DNA from: a virus
DNA: 36,602 nt
Virus record (IMG/VR): IMGVR_UViG_3300020213_000069
Coordinates: 1-36,602 of that record
Strand: one strand, 5' to 3'
Below the pieces are notes generated by a model. It did no database searches. It was not told the DNA's origin and saw only the letters and a program-made list of their open reading frames with translations. Position 1 is the stretch's first letter. Every line of letters begins with the position of its first letter. The position numbers and the translations under genes were made by a program. Positions 17,808 through 25,899 of the stretch are shown here, piece after piece.

Positions 17808-18128
17808 TTACAGGCTAAGTGGAAGTACAATGAGTGTTCTCATACTCCTTAATTTTTTGGTGAGTGTTTCACAAAGTTTCAGCATATCGTCATTTGTATA
17901 CTCCCCTGAAACAAGAATTTTACAGTACGCAGCAATCTCCAAGATTTGAATATACACATCTTTATCTGGTTGATCGTGGAGAAGTACAAGCAACGGAGGA
18001 TGATGCTGTATTTCTTTGTGAAGTTCTGTAAGTGCTTCTGGAAACATTACTATAACAAGTGAACTCTTTATATTTAGCGGTTGCTTCGACTTGTAAACTT
18101 CTCTAGGGTTCCATGAATTATCGGACAT
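17808..18128 (-). CDS. Hypothetical protein, end of early block
   Basis: 106 residues with no motif I recognise. A hydrophobic patch (SSLVIVMFPEAL) and a central HPPLLVLLHD segment are too short and mixed for clear membrane helices. The C-terminal half is helical. Its start overlaps the end of the exonuclease gene by 11 bases, so it is the last gene of the leftward operon, directly before the terminator. Confidence 0.6.
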   Translation of the reverse strand: MSDNSWNPREVYKSKQPLNIKSSLVIVMFPEALTELHKEIQHHPPLLVLLHDQPDKDVYIQILEIAAYCKILVSGEYTNDDMLKLCETLTKKLRSMRTLIVLPLSL

Positions 18129-18651
18129 GGTTCAGATCCGATACAAGCGTAAAGCATTCCAACAACACACGAGCTTGATAAAAACAATCTCCTAGTGCGT
18201 TGTGCTCTATTTCTTTTTTATCCCTGACCACCGTAGCTCTAGTCACTGATTTAAAAGTTCTTAAGTCTCTTACATTATTGTATCTCCAATACGGATTAAT
18301 TTTTTCTTCGTCCATCGCATTGTATAGCACAGGAATATCAAAATCAGTTCCTTTGCTCCAGAGAAATAAATCTTTTGGTCCAGCTATCTCTGTAAGAAAT
18401 ACATTAAAGTCTCGAAGGGCTGAGCTTAATTGAACGCTTCCTTGATTAGGAACATTACCTTGAACCTCCCACCATTTCAAAACATTTATATCAACTATTC
18501 TTTGGGGCTGAGTATGAGTACTAATTTCGTAGTAGATATATTTAGAAGGGTTTGTTGCAAGACAAGCTCCTAAAGATAGAATTACTGCATTCGGTCGAAG
18601 TGCATAAGTTTCAAGGTCAACTACAACATGTTTTGCTTCACTGTGAAACAT
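18118..18651 (-). CDS. DEDDh 3'-5' exonuclease, Rv2179c-like
   Basis: 177 residues covering one complete RNase-H-fold exonuclease domain. Exo I is VVDLET (D12, E14). Exo II is the GTDFDIPVL block (D103/D105) followed by D129 in VRDLRT. Exo III is HNALGDCFYQA (H150, D155). This is the arrangement of the Rv2179c-like 3'-5' exoribonuclease family (PF16473 type), which uses two metal ions to trim nucleic acid 3' ends. A Trp pair (WW) around residue 60 fits the family. In phages such genes usually sit with replication genes. RNA versus DNA preference cannot be told from sequence. Ribosome site AAGGAATT. Confidence 0.85.
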   Translation of the reverse strand: MFHSEAKHVVVDLETYALRPNAVILSLGACLATNPSKYIYYEISTHTQPQRIVDINVLKWWEVQGNVPNQGSVQLSSALRDFNVFLTEIAGPKDLFLWSKGTDFDIPVLYNAMDEEKINPYWRYNNVRDLRTFKSVTRATVVRDKKEIEHNALGDCFYQARVLLECFTLVSDLNHVR

Positions 18652-19081
18652 ATATAATTCCTTTTTCGGTTTGAGTTACTGAATTTGAACTGGCTTTAAG
18701 TTTCTTCATTCGCCAGCGTTTTGAATATTGTCCAGAAGTTAATGGTTTAGGCTTAGGAGTATTGGACAAGTTAAATCCCCAGGCCCATACCGCTGACCAA
18801 TTTCCTCTAGTTCCTGTTCTTTTCCACTCGCAGATATATACAACAGCTTTGGAAGTTTTAGTGGAAACATTTAGAAATCTCATCCACCTACTCACAGTGC
18901 TATTGCATAATCCTGTAAGTTCAATTATTTCTGTTTGAGTTCTTGGGCGAACGGACAGTGCATTAGCTATAAGTTTCAGCACTGCCACATTCTGATATGT
19001 ATTAGTTTTTAGGGTCGATTTTTGAATCGTCTTTGTCTGCACGGGCAATTGCTGCTGCGTCTGAATACCTAAGTCCTGCAT
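18638..19081 (-). CDS. Helix-turn-helix DNA-binding protein
   Basis: About 147 residues from the chosen ATG. A winged-helix-type segment (residues about 30-75) contains TQTEIIELTGLCNSTVSRWM, a textbook HTH with a small turn and an STVSRW recognition helix. It is followed by VVYICEWKR (wing) and SAVWAWGFN, then a basic tail (SKRWRMKKLKAS). I recall similar small phage proteins ending in 'WAWG...PxP'. The frame is open upstream to 19138, entirely overlapping the MazG-like gene. The start at 19081 is a guess, and a GTG near 18984 is also possible. Likely a transcription regulator of the phage programme. Confidence 0.6.
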   Translation of the reverse strand: MQDLGIQTQQQLPVQTKTIQKSTLKTNTYQNVAVLKLIANALSVRPRTQTEIIELTGLCNSTVSRWMRFLNVSTKTSKAVVYICEWKRTGTRGNWSAVWAWGFNLSNTPKPKPLTSGQYSKRWRMKKLKASSNSVTQTEKGIIYVSQ

Positions 19082-19484
19082 AGCGTTTTTCCAGTTTTTC
19101 TGCATTCTTTTGGATAATGTACCCACGAGAAAGACCATAGTGACTTCTAGTTGCTTGCAAATAGAATTCTATATCGCCTAGTTCTTCTACAATGTTTTTC
19201 AAATCTCGCGGTCTATTATAGATATATTCTTTTTTAATCGCGTCTACTAATTCTCCAGCCTCTCCAGCTACTCCAATTCCGCAGTGAAGCGCATTAAGTT
19301 GTTCTGTTCCGGGCTTAAAAAGCCAAGTTACGAATTTATCATATCTAACAACTTCTCGCGCATTCTTGCCGTCGCACTGATTCTCTTCTGTAATAGAATT
19401 AATTTCTACTGATACATACATACAGTCTGGAGAATATATATCAGACTCTTTAAGAATACTAGAATTATCGTTTGAAATGCTCAT
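19002..19484 (-). CDS. MazG-like nucleotide pyrophosphohydrolase
   Basis: 160 residues. The metal-binding motifs of the all-alpha NTP pyrophosphohydrolases are clear: GEAGELVDAIKK (E75, E78) and NIVEELGDIEFYL (E100/E101, D104), spaced as in MazG. The end, KLEKRYAGLRYSDAAA, also fits phage MazG proteins. These enzymes hydrolyse (d)NTPs to monophosphates or lower ppGpp. In phages they may tune nucleotide pools during replication. The first 45 residues are an extension without recognisable motif. The gene overlaps the ATPase gene upstream by ATGA. Confidence 0.85.
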   Translation of the reverse strand: MSISNDNSSILKESDIYSPDCMYVSVEINSITEENQCDGKNAREVVRYDKFVTWLFKPGTEQLNALHCGIGVAGEAGELVDAIKKEYIYNRPRDLKNIVEELGDIEFYLQATRSHYGLSRGYIIQKNAEKLEKRYAGLRYSDAAAIARADKDDSKIDPKN

Positions 19485-20728
19485 TTGTGTTTCTCTCTCT
19501 CTTCTTGGGTTAATAAGGAATAATCAACCATACCTTTTAAGTCTTGCTTGAGTGCTCGCTTCTTTGGAAGATATGCACCAAGCTCTTTAACTACTTGTAT
19601 CTTATCTGCTTCCATTAAATTAATAAGAATTTCTTGGAGCAGAGTCATCTTTTCTAAGTCTGCATGTACATGTTTCCATATCTCCTTAAATTTAATTGGG
19701 ACGGCAGCCTCACAAATTACTTGATATACCTTATGGCTTATGTCGGAGTTTTTAGCCTTTCCAAATTCTCCAAGTGCTCGTGGCATAAACTGCTCTGTAT
19801 AGCTAAGTATTGTGTGTGCATAAATAACATCTGACTCTGTAATTTCTGTAGATTTCCTGTTTGCGCTGACAACAAGACAGAGTTTAATGAGGTGGGTAAA
19901 TCTACGCGTGGAATAAGACTCAAATCTGACATCATCAACTGAAATATTGCTTGAATAAATTCTTTCGAGCAGTTTCTCTGCTTTTCCAGTGAGCTTGGCT
20001 GGTCCGAAAACTGTGGACTTAATTTCTCTAATAAACTCACATATATTTGATGTTGCAACAGCGTCGGGTTTTGGTGGGAAAGGAATTCGTTTTCCATTTG
20101 ATTCTCCATATATTAATAATAGCCTTGAAAAAAAACCTTGTCCTAGAATATCGGCAGGAAAGGCTAAATTAAATCCGGTTGGTGTATTGCCTCCTATCAT
20201 GGATATTGTAGGATTTGGAATATCTACTGATTTTCCTGTCTTAATTCGATTCTTATATACCCCTGAGTAATCCCACATATTACCTAACATGGATATGAAT
20301 TCGATGTTTCCATTACCTAAGAAGTCATTTATCTCATCAATAGCTATGAAGATTTCTCGTGATTCATTTGAAGTATCATCCCCGAACAGATTCTTATCTA
20401 AGATAGAATCAATTGAATTATCTGCTCCTTCGCCAGATAGATCAAGAAGAAATTTTTCTTTTGAAGTTCTTTCTGCAGCAAAGCTAGAATATCCTGCATT
20501 AGTTAACAATGCTTTTGCGAGTTTAATTGCGGTGCCTTTACGAGTTCCTGGAGAGCCAATTAGCATACAATACATGTTTGGATATATGGTAAAATGTCCG
20601 TGTTGAAAGTAGTATTGCCTACCTAAAAAAGCTCCTAAACTTACGATAGCAGCCCACCTATGAAATATAGCAGGTGATTCTGTTTCGGCTGTGTAGGATA
20701 AATACCTTGCGAAAAAATCCTCCGACAT
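19481..20728 (-). CDS. P-loop ATPase, DUF3987-like (putative replicative helicase)
   Basis: 415 residues. Walker A GSPGTRKGT is at 58-66 and Walker B IFIAIDE at 126-132. A sensor-like GGNTPTGF lies at about 179-186 and an arginine in FFSRLLLIYG at about 200 may be a finger. This layout is the DUF3987-type ATPase found in primase/helicase proteins of phages and plasmids. The C-terminal 110 residues look like a winged-helix region (ISHKVYQVICEAAVPIKFKEI). No primase domain is present. Beside the polymerase gene it most plausibly unwinds the fork, but activity is inferred. Confidence 0.65.
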   Translation of the reverse strand: MSEDFFARYLSYTAETESPAIFHRWAAIVSLGAFLGRQYYFQHGHFTIYPNMYCMLIGSPGTRKGTAIKLAKALLTNAGYSSFAAERTSKEKFLLDLSGEGADNSIDSILDKNLFGDDTSNESREIFIAIDEINDFLGNGNIEFISMLGNMWDYSGVYKNRIKTGKSVDIPNPTISMIGGNTPTGFNLAFPADILGQGFFSRLLLIYGESNGKRIPFPPKPDAVATSNICEFIREIKSTVFGPAKLTGKAEKLLERIYSSNISVDDVRFESYSTRRFTHLIKLCLVVSANRKSTEITESDVIYAHTILSYTEQFMPRALGEFGKAKNSDISHKVYQVICEAAVPIKFKEIWKHVHADLEKMTLLQEILINLMEADKIQVVKELGAYLPKKRALKQDLKGMVDYSLLTQEEREKHK

Positions 20729-20751
20729 AAAAATTCCAGGAAGGAAAAAAA

Positions 20752-21096
20752 TTAGGATCCGGGACGAAGAACTTTATTTATAGTTCCAGCCATGATGTGA
20801 TCTAACCAAGCTTGTAATCCCTTATCTTCAATGAATCTAGAAATAAGTTTAAACTCTGCTTCGGTATGGTAATCTGCATTACGATTTGAGTTTATTTTTT
20901 TATAGCTATGATCTTGGGTAATGTATCCATGAGTAATCATATCACCCAACTGCTTTAATTCTTCTGGCGCTCCGTCCCAACAATTCAAAGCTCTGTTAAT
21001 CAACTCAGTGAAATTAGCAATTGATTCTTGCGTAATTTCAATTCGAAGAAAATGAGGAGCATTGTTAGATGAAGTATTGCAATTAACTTTAATCAC
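20752..21096 (-). CDS. Hypothetical protein between polymerase and ATPase
   Basis: 114 residues with no recognised family. The start is a GTG whose last bases form the polymerase stop (GTGA), with TGGAG about 12 bases upstream, so translation is coupled to the polymerase. A mixed alpha/beta content (FLRIEITQESIANFTELINRAL) and a HTEAEF segment are visible. Its position suggests a replication accessory role, which is inference only. Confidence 0.6.
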   Translation of the reverse strand: MIKVNCNTSSNNAPHFLRIEITQESIANFTELINRALNCWDGAPEELKQLGDMITHGYITQDHSYKKINSNRNADYHTEAEFKLISRFIEDKGLQAWLDHIMAGTINKVLRPGS

Positions 21097-23441
21097 TCTA
21101 ATTCACTCCAATAAATTGCAGAATTATTTTTCCCTAGCTTGAGAGCTGCAGGAACAGTAAAGGTTCTGGTAATTCCAGATACGTCGCGGACTGACACAGG
21201 AATTTCCATGCACTCACGCACTCTTTCGGCGTGGCACTCATAGCCATTCTTGTAAGAGAAGAGAATGGAATCATGTATTTGAGCGTGAAGCCTAAAAGTT
21301 TTTGGATTAGGTAATGCAACCTCATAGAATACCCTCATAAAAGCTTCATTCAATGTTCTTGAATTGAGGCTTTGAGGGACATGAGCAACGTATGAATTAA
21401 GATCAAGTTTATTTTTATCTGGTTTTCCAAAGCAATATCGTGTCCAATCTCCTTGCTCGATATATTCATTAGGCTTATAGTTTGCGACATTAAAGTCTGT
21501 ATGGTGGAAAGCTCTACTAACCAACTTTCTATTAAGAGTAATCTCTCTGACGACCCAGGCATAGTATGTTCCATCTGAATAGGGAACTTTCGGGCCACGA
21601 AGTTTTGAATAGGTAGAATGAAACGCGATAAGAAGATGCTGCGCAATCTTGATAGGGTCATTATAGTTAAGTCCTAAGAGTTGCTGGGCTTTCCAGATGT
21701 TCTTTAATCCCATTGTTTCTACCATCATGGCGGGTCCCATATTGTAATTAGCCCCGTGATTAGTTCGCTTTGCAAGATCTCTAATCGGCTTATTCTTAAC
21801 TTTTTTATCTTCATCTGAATAAATGTCGGCGTAAGCCAGGCCAAAAAAAGCGGCCGCGTTAACGCTATGAAAATCAGAAATTCCTGCTACTGCTTTAATA
21901 AGTGCAGTGTCTCCGCTGATGTATCCTGTATCTCTGGATTCAGCTTGTTCTAGATCACACTCTCCAAGAAAAAATCCCTCTTCGCAGCATATTGTTTGTT
22001 TAACTTCAATACCTCTAGGGATGTTTTGAATTTGAAGCCCAGTCCAGAAATGGTGTTCTTTACTTGCTAATCTTCCAGTATCTGTTCCGTGAGGATTAAG
22101 AGAGTATAAAATTCTTCCTTTATATTCTTTTGATCCGCCCTCTCCCTCATGAATTCCAGATTGAACTGCATCAGAATCTAAGCGGAGATAAGTAGATTTA
22201 AGTTTACGCAATCCTCTAACGTCAAGAACAAGACCAAGAAGGTAATCAATAAGTGGATGACGATACGACGCTTTAGAAAGATCTTTTTCTCCGGAAGTTG
22301 TAATGTCTGCACATCCAAGAACCGTAAGAAGTTTCTTAACTTGTATCGGAGAGCTTGGATTGAAGTCTTGGCAGCCTATATTTCTTTGTAGACTGCCAAG
22401 ACTAGCGTCTATTTTAGCGTCAACTTCTTTTCTTGCTACTTCTAATCGCGATTCGTCTCGTTTTAGTCCAGTCATTTCGGAAAGTAAACACGGATAAACC
22501 AAGGGGAATGCGAGTATATAATTTCGTTTAGCCCATTCCGGCATTTGTAGTATTTGTTGGATCCAGACATTAGCTGTAGCCCAAGTATCCATAGCGTTGT
22601 ATCTGTAGTATTCTCGGATATCACTCGATTTAGCAAGATCTTTCCAATACACCACTGTCCGTAAAAAGAAGGCATTAAGAAAACCAAGATCTTTTGGTAG
22701 TTCGGAATAGTGACAGTGAAACAAATGTTGCGTATCCCACATCCAACGGGAGGGAGCCGCGTTATATCTAAGCAAATAGGATACATCATATTTTCCATTC
22801 TGAAATATCTTGTCTACAGGAATCACATTCATTGCTCTCATAGCAGAAAGTGCCCACAGAGAGTCTAGAGGAAGGACCAGAGAAATTGTAGTGATATGCC
22901 CATCAGAAGCCCTAATAAATATGCCAGTATAACCAATGCATCGTATGGCCAGTCTGGACTTAAATGTTTCAATATCAATTGCGATAGCATATGCGGTCGA
23001 AAATAGAGAAAGATTTTTTGCGTAATTTGATTCATCTAACATACCCCACTTAAAATCTGTAGGTTCGTGCCAATTCTCTGAAGCAACCAGCTTGGAAATG
23101 AATCGCTCTGCTATAAACTTTCCGTAAGGTACGCTGAACAACTGCTCTAATGGAGATACGAATACAATTTCCAGAGATTTATGTTTGAATACTGATCCTT
23201 GATAGTCAGAAAGAGAGGGATCAGAACTAGGATTTCCGCGAAGCTGAAGTAGCGCAGATAGAATTGAGGTATTGGTAGAAATAACTTTAGTAATTTGACG
23301 AGAACTGCAATAAGACTCAAGTTGAAAGATAAGAGATAAAGGCTCTGTATAGACGTAACAAGTAAATCCATTGACCATTCCTTTTAAATATGGAATGTAT
23401 GACTTATCTGCAGAAGTACCTAAAAAAAGTGCGTGAGTCAT
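21093..23441 (-). CDS. Family A DNA polymerase with proofreading domain
   Basis: 782 residues. The 3'-5' exonuclease domain has IDIET (D156, E158), NGKYD (D219) and YNAMD (Y281, D285), all catalytic residues present. The polymerase domain shows TDTGRLAS (about 453-460), motif A ECDLEQAESR (D496), motif B RDLAKRTNHGANYN (R554, K558, Y566) and motif C QIHDSI (H723, D724). It should be an active replicative polymerase with proofreading. The residue matching E. coli Phe762 / T7 Tyr526 in the O helix is His562. There is no 5'-nuclease domain. ATGA overlap with the small gene upstream. Confidence 0.95.
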   Translation of the reverse strand: MTHALFLGTSADKSYIPYLKGMVNGFTCYVYTEPLSLIFQLESYCSSRQITKVISTNTSILSALLQLRGNPSSDPSLSDYQGSVFKHKSLEIVFVSPLEQLFSVPYGKFIAERFISKLVASENWHEPTDFKWGMLDESNYAKNLSLFSTAYAIAIDIETFKSRLAIRCIGYTGIFIRASDGHITTISLVLPLDSLWALSAMRAMNVIPVDKIFQNGKYDVSYLLRYNAAPSRWMWDTQHLFHCHYSELPKDLGFLNAFFLRTVVYWKDLAKSSDIREYYRYNAMDTWATANVWIQQILQMPEWAKRNYILAFPLVYPCLLSEMTGLKRDESRLEVARKEVDAKIDASLGSLQRNIGCQDFNPSSPIQVKKLLTVLGCADITTSGEKDLSKASYRHPLIDYLLGLVLDVRGLRKLKSTYLRLDSDAVQSGIHEGEGGSKEYKGRILYSLNPHGTDTGRLASKEHHFWTGLQIQNIPRGIEVKQTICCEEGFFLGECDLEQAESRDTGYISGDTALIKAVAGISDFHSVNAAAFFGLAYADIYSDEDKKVKNKPIRDLAKRTNHGANYNMGPAMMVETMGLKNIWKAQQLLGLNYNDPIKIAQHLLIAFHSTYSKLRGPKVPYSDGTYYAWVVREITLNRKLVSRAFHHTDFNVANYKPNEYIEQGDWTRYCFGKPDKNKLDLNSYVAHVPQSLNSRTLNEAFMRVFYEVALPNPKTFRLHAQIHDSILFSYKNGYECHAERVRECMEIPVSVRDVSGITRTFTVPAALKLGKNNSAIYWSELE

Positions 23442-23638
23442 TTGAGTTGATGCCTACGGGCACGTATTTGTTCGATGTCAGCCTTAAAACTCTGGACAAG
23501 AGCTGGCCAAGGATAAAACCTTTCTATATCATCTATTCTTGCCACTAACCTAGTTTCTAAAGAATCTAAATGAGATGCCGAAGCTTTATCTATCAGCCTC
23601 CGAACTGCAAATTGGTGTGTGATTAATTGATTAAGCAC
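23438..23638 (-). CDS. Small helical protein, coupled to polymerase
   Basis: 66 residues, charged and helical (LDSLETRLVARIDDIERF), starting at GTG 23638 with an AGAG-type ribosome site. Its stop overlaps the polymerase start (ATGA), so it probably feeds ribosomes to that gene. No known family. The absence of an ATG lowers confidence. Confidence 0.5.
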   Translation of the reverse strand: MLNQLITHQFAVRRLIDKASASHLDSLETRLVARIDDIERFYPWPALVQSFKADIEQIRARRHQLK

Positions 23639-23663
23639 TTTGAAGCTCTTTTATGAGTTGATG

Positions 23664-23694
23664 AAAAGAATCCTAAATTTATGGTCTAGGATTC
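23664..23694 (-). terminator. Probable leftward terminator
   Basis: Perfect 8-bp stem (GAATCCTA, 23668-23675, with TAGGATTC, 23687-23694), an 11-nt loop, and TTTT on the - strand side (23664-23667). It lies just below the gene ending at 23723. The stem is AT-rich, so it is probably partial, reducing read-through into the polymerase genes. Confidence 0.5.
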
Positions 23695-23722
23695 CTTGAT
23701 ATCAATTCAAATCAAGCCCGGA

Positions 23723-24208
23723 TCACGGAGCCATCACTGCATCAACATCAATGTAAGTCTTAGTCTTATCTTTGTTCTGGCGCTGAGAAATAATGACGAC
23801 GATCTCGGCTTTTTCTGATTCCACAATCAATTCGCGGTTGCTCTTAGCCCCAAAAATTTCTCTGAGACCTCCCATAATTACCTTGAAGCGACCCTGACCG
23901 CGTTCTTCAGTCAAATCGAATAAGACATTTGCCTTAGCTCCCTTACTCAAGGGAAGTTCATCAGAACCAGAAGGGAGTTCAATGGTTTCCAGCGCTTCCA
24001 TATTCATGGAAATAAATTTAACAAGATTGTTGGTGTCTTTACCTTCCTTGTCACGATAGTAAACGCCTTGAATAATCTTATTCAATTCCCATGAAATAGT
24101 GACTTTGTGCGCGCCTACTGGATATGTACGATATTCTGGAATGTCTGCCAGATCGTCGAGAGTGCCGTCCAACAAAGCGTCCATCATATCAATTTGGGTT
24201 TGTGACAT
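23723..24208 (-). CDS. Conserved phage replication-region protein, unknown
   Basis: 161 residues from the ATG at 24208, which has AAAGGATAT upstream. The frame is open further up to 24385, but that overlaps the kinase gene and lacks a ribosome site. The sequence starts with acidic DALLDGTLDDLADIPEY, then YPVGAHKVTISWE, LSKGAKANVLFDL and GQGRFKVIMGGL. I recall this pattern from many phage genomes without an assigned role. Its codons end in C or G more often than its neighbours', like the genes ending at 28099 and 35772. A hairpin terminator follows it. An ssDNA-binding or recombination accessory role is possible but unproven. Confidence 0.75.
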   Translation of the reverse strand: MSQTQIDMMDALLDGTLDDLADIPEYRTYPVGAHKVTISWELNKIIQGVYYRDKEGKDTNNLVKFISMNMEALETIELPSGSDELPLSKGAKANVLFDLTEERGQGRFKVIMGGLREIFGAKSNRELIVESEKAEIVVIISQRQNKDKTKTYIDVDAVMAP

Positions 24209-24245
24209 TTGTATATCCTTTAAAGAATTGTGTAGTAAACAATGC

Positions 24246-24947
24246 TCAGAGATTGTTGAGAGAAATACCGCGAACAGAATTAATGTAAGAACTGTCTGAT
24301 TCTTTAGGGATCTCCTTAAGTTGTAGTCCGATTGAGTTAGCGAAGATGCGAATTTTTGAATGAAACTCTTCCAAAGTTCCCTCATTGTTTATAGTGTAAT
24401 GTATTTTTGTGGCATCATCAAGCAGCATTTTTATTCCAACTTCTGATGAATGTCCTGGAATTCCTACTTTGCCTTCATGCCCTGGACGCAGAATATGAAG
24501 AATAATTCCACCCTCGCTCAAAATCCATTCGTATTCATTTTGAAAGCGTACGTCAGTGATAATTACTACGTCTTCTTCGTTGTATTCTCCTTCTACGTTT
24601 GGATCAGTTTGCAATCCAGACAAGAGGGCGTACATTTTTGCAATCCAAAAACGAGTTGATAGGTTATCTCTAACAACTTCAGTACCAAAATACTGAGCTA
24701 ATTCTCTGGGACTGCTACCCCAATAATCATTTTTTACTTCTTTGAATTGGGGGTCGTCAAAGTGCTCTAAAGGAATTCCATACATCGCAGATAGTGCACG
24801 CTTTATAGGAGCTGCAAAAGCTTCTCCCCATACATTTACATAATTATTTGAAAGATAATCCTCCGCAGTATCTTTCCCTACTCTTGCATGTCCTACAGCT
24901 CCGATAAGAAGTCTAGGTTTAATGTCAGACGTTTTAACTATTGACAT
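24246..24947 (-). CDS. Deoxynucleoside monophosphate kinase
   Basis: 233 residues. P-loop GHARVGKDT at 19-27, the substrate-side segment SSPRELAQYFGTEVVRDN at about 78-95, and VVIITDVRFQNE at about 127-138 (Walker-B-like) match the T4 gene 1-type dNMP kinases. These phosphorylate dNMPs to dNDPs to feed viral DNA synthesis. Residues after about 215 look like a variable tail. With the MazG-like enzyme it makes up the nucleotide-metabolism part of this block. Ribosome site AAAGGAAAG. Confidence 0.85.
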   Translation of the reverse strand: MSIVKTSDIKPRLLIGAVGHARVGKDTAEDYLSNNYVNVWGEAFAAPIKRALSAMYGIPLEHFDDPQFKEVKNDYWGSSPRELAQYFGTEVVRDNLSTRFWIAKMYALLSGLQTDPNVEGEYNEEDVVIITDVRFQNEYEWILSEGGIILHILRPGHEGKVGIPGHSSEVGIKMLLDDATKIHYTINNEGTLEEFHSKIRIFANSIGLQLKEIPKESDSSYINSVRGISLNNL

Positions 24948-24948
24948 G

Positions 24949-25896
24949 TTACTTTCCTTTTAATGCTGCAAGCCTAAGTTTTAATGAACTGGCTGCGTTT
25001 TCAGCGGGGCTTGGAATGTCTTGTGTACTGTAGGAAAACGATTCTTTTGTAGTCTCTGGCTCCTTTGATGCGATTTCATCCTTGGATTGAACTTCTTTTT
25101 GTACTGGAATTGTGGTGTCGATTGGGAATAGGGACGCAAGACTTGCCACGTTTTCATCTTCAATCCTAAAATCAGTTCTTGATTTAGTAAGCACATTATT
25201 TGCGTGAGTGCTGGAGGAGTATGCTTTGTGCTTCTTATTTAAAGTCTCTGTAAATATAACATGACTAAAACTTTTTGCGAATCCTGCACTCATTCCTTTT
25301 GATCCAAAATCAGGGACAAGTTTAACTCTACCATCTTCAAGCTCTGCTTCAATTGCCTGAGAAATACAAATTAGATTGAAACGAGAAGCTTGAAATTCAG
25401 ATGCAAAAAACTCTGTCCATTTTCGTACAGCCCCCCAATCATCCCGCTCTGGACGATACTCAATTGGTTTATCTTTGGTAGCGTGAGCCAAGATAGAGCG
25501 TCCAAGTTGAGTTACAGTATCGACTACAACAATATCTTTTGAAGTAAGGGATGTAAAATCGACGGATGTAAATTCAGTAGGAGCTTTCTTTTTACACACT
25601 GCACATTGAATTACTCCATGCTCCCAGCAAATAACGGCTTTCTTATTTTTAAATAGCGGAAGTAAAGTAGCTGCTGCTACTGGAAACGAGGCTGAATCTG
25701 GAATGTCTACGAGATTAATCCTATCTTGAGATTCTTTATCCAGCTTCCGCAGAATATCTGCATCATTATCTAAAGTGATCCAAATTAGATTATGAGTTTT
25801 TGCCAGGTCCGCTGCGAGCGTAGATTTCCCTGATCCAGGTAGACCAAAAATTAATACTCTAGTGTAAGGATCAACAAGCTTTTCAGATAGTTTCAT
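24949..25896 (-). CDS. RecA-fold ATPase, Sak4-like, with zinc-knuckle insertion
   Basis: 315 residues. Walker A GLPGSGKST at 18-26, Walker B DIVVVD ending at D126, and a LICISQ sensor strand place it in the compact phage AAA_24/Sak4 group of RecA-like single-strand annealing ATPases. An insertion before Walker B carries C90, H93, C98 and C101, spaced as a zinc-binding knuckle. The last 70 residues are low-complexity and disordered-looking. It lies one base from the kinase gene and next to a Cas4-like nuclease. That pairing suggests a recombination/repair module. The Sak4 function is family knowledge, not shown here. Confidence 0.75.
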   Translation of the reverse strand: MKLSEKLVDPYTRVLIFGLPGSGKSTLAADLAKTHNLIWITLDNDADILRKLDKESQDRINLVDIPDSASFPVAAATLLPLFKNKKAVICWEHGVIQCAVCKKKAPTEFTSVDFTSLTSKDIVVVDTVTQLGRSILAHATKDKPIEYRPERDDWGAVRKWTEFFASEFQASRFNLICISQAIEAELEDGRVKLVPDFGSKGMSAGFAKSFSHVIFTETLNKKHKAYSSSTHANNVLTKSRTDFRIEDENVASLASLFPIDTTIPVQKEVQSKDEIASKEPETTKESFSYSTQDIPSPAENAASSLKLRLAALKGK

Positions 25897-25899
25897 TAA

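Noticed and set aside
24209-24385. N-terminal extension of the 23723 gene
   Set aside because: It overlaps the dNMP kinase gene and has no ribosome site; the ATG at 24208 has a strong one.
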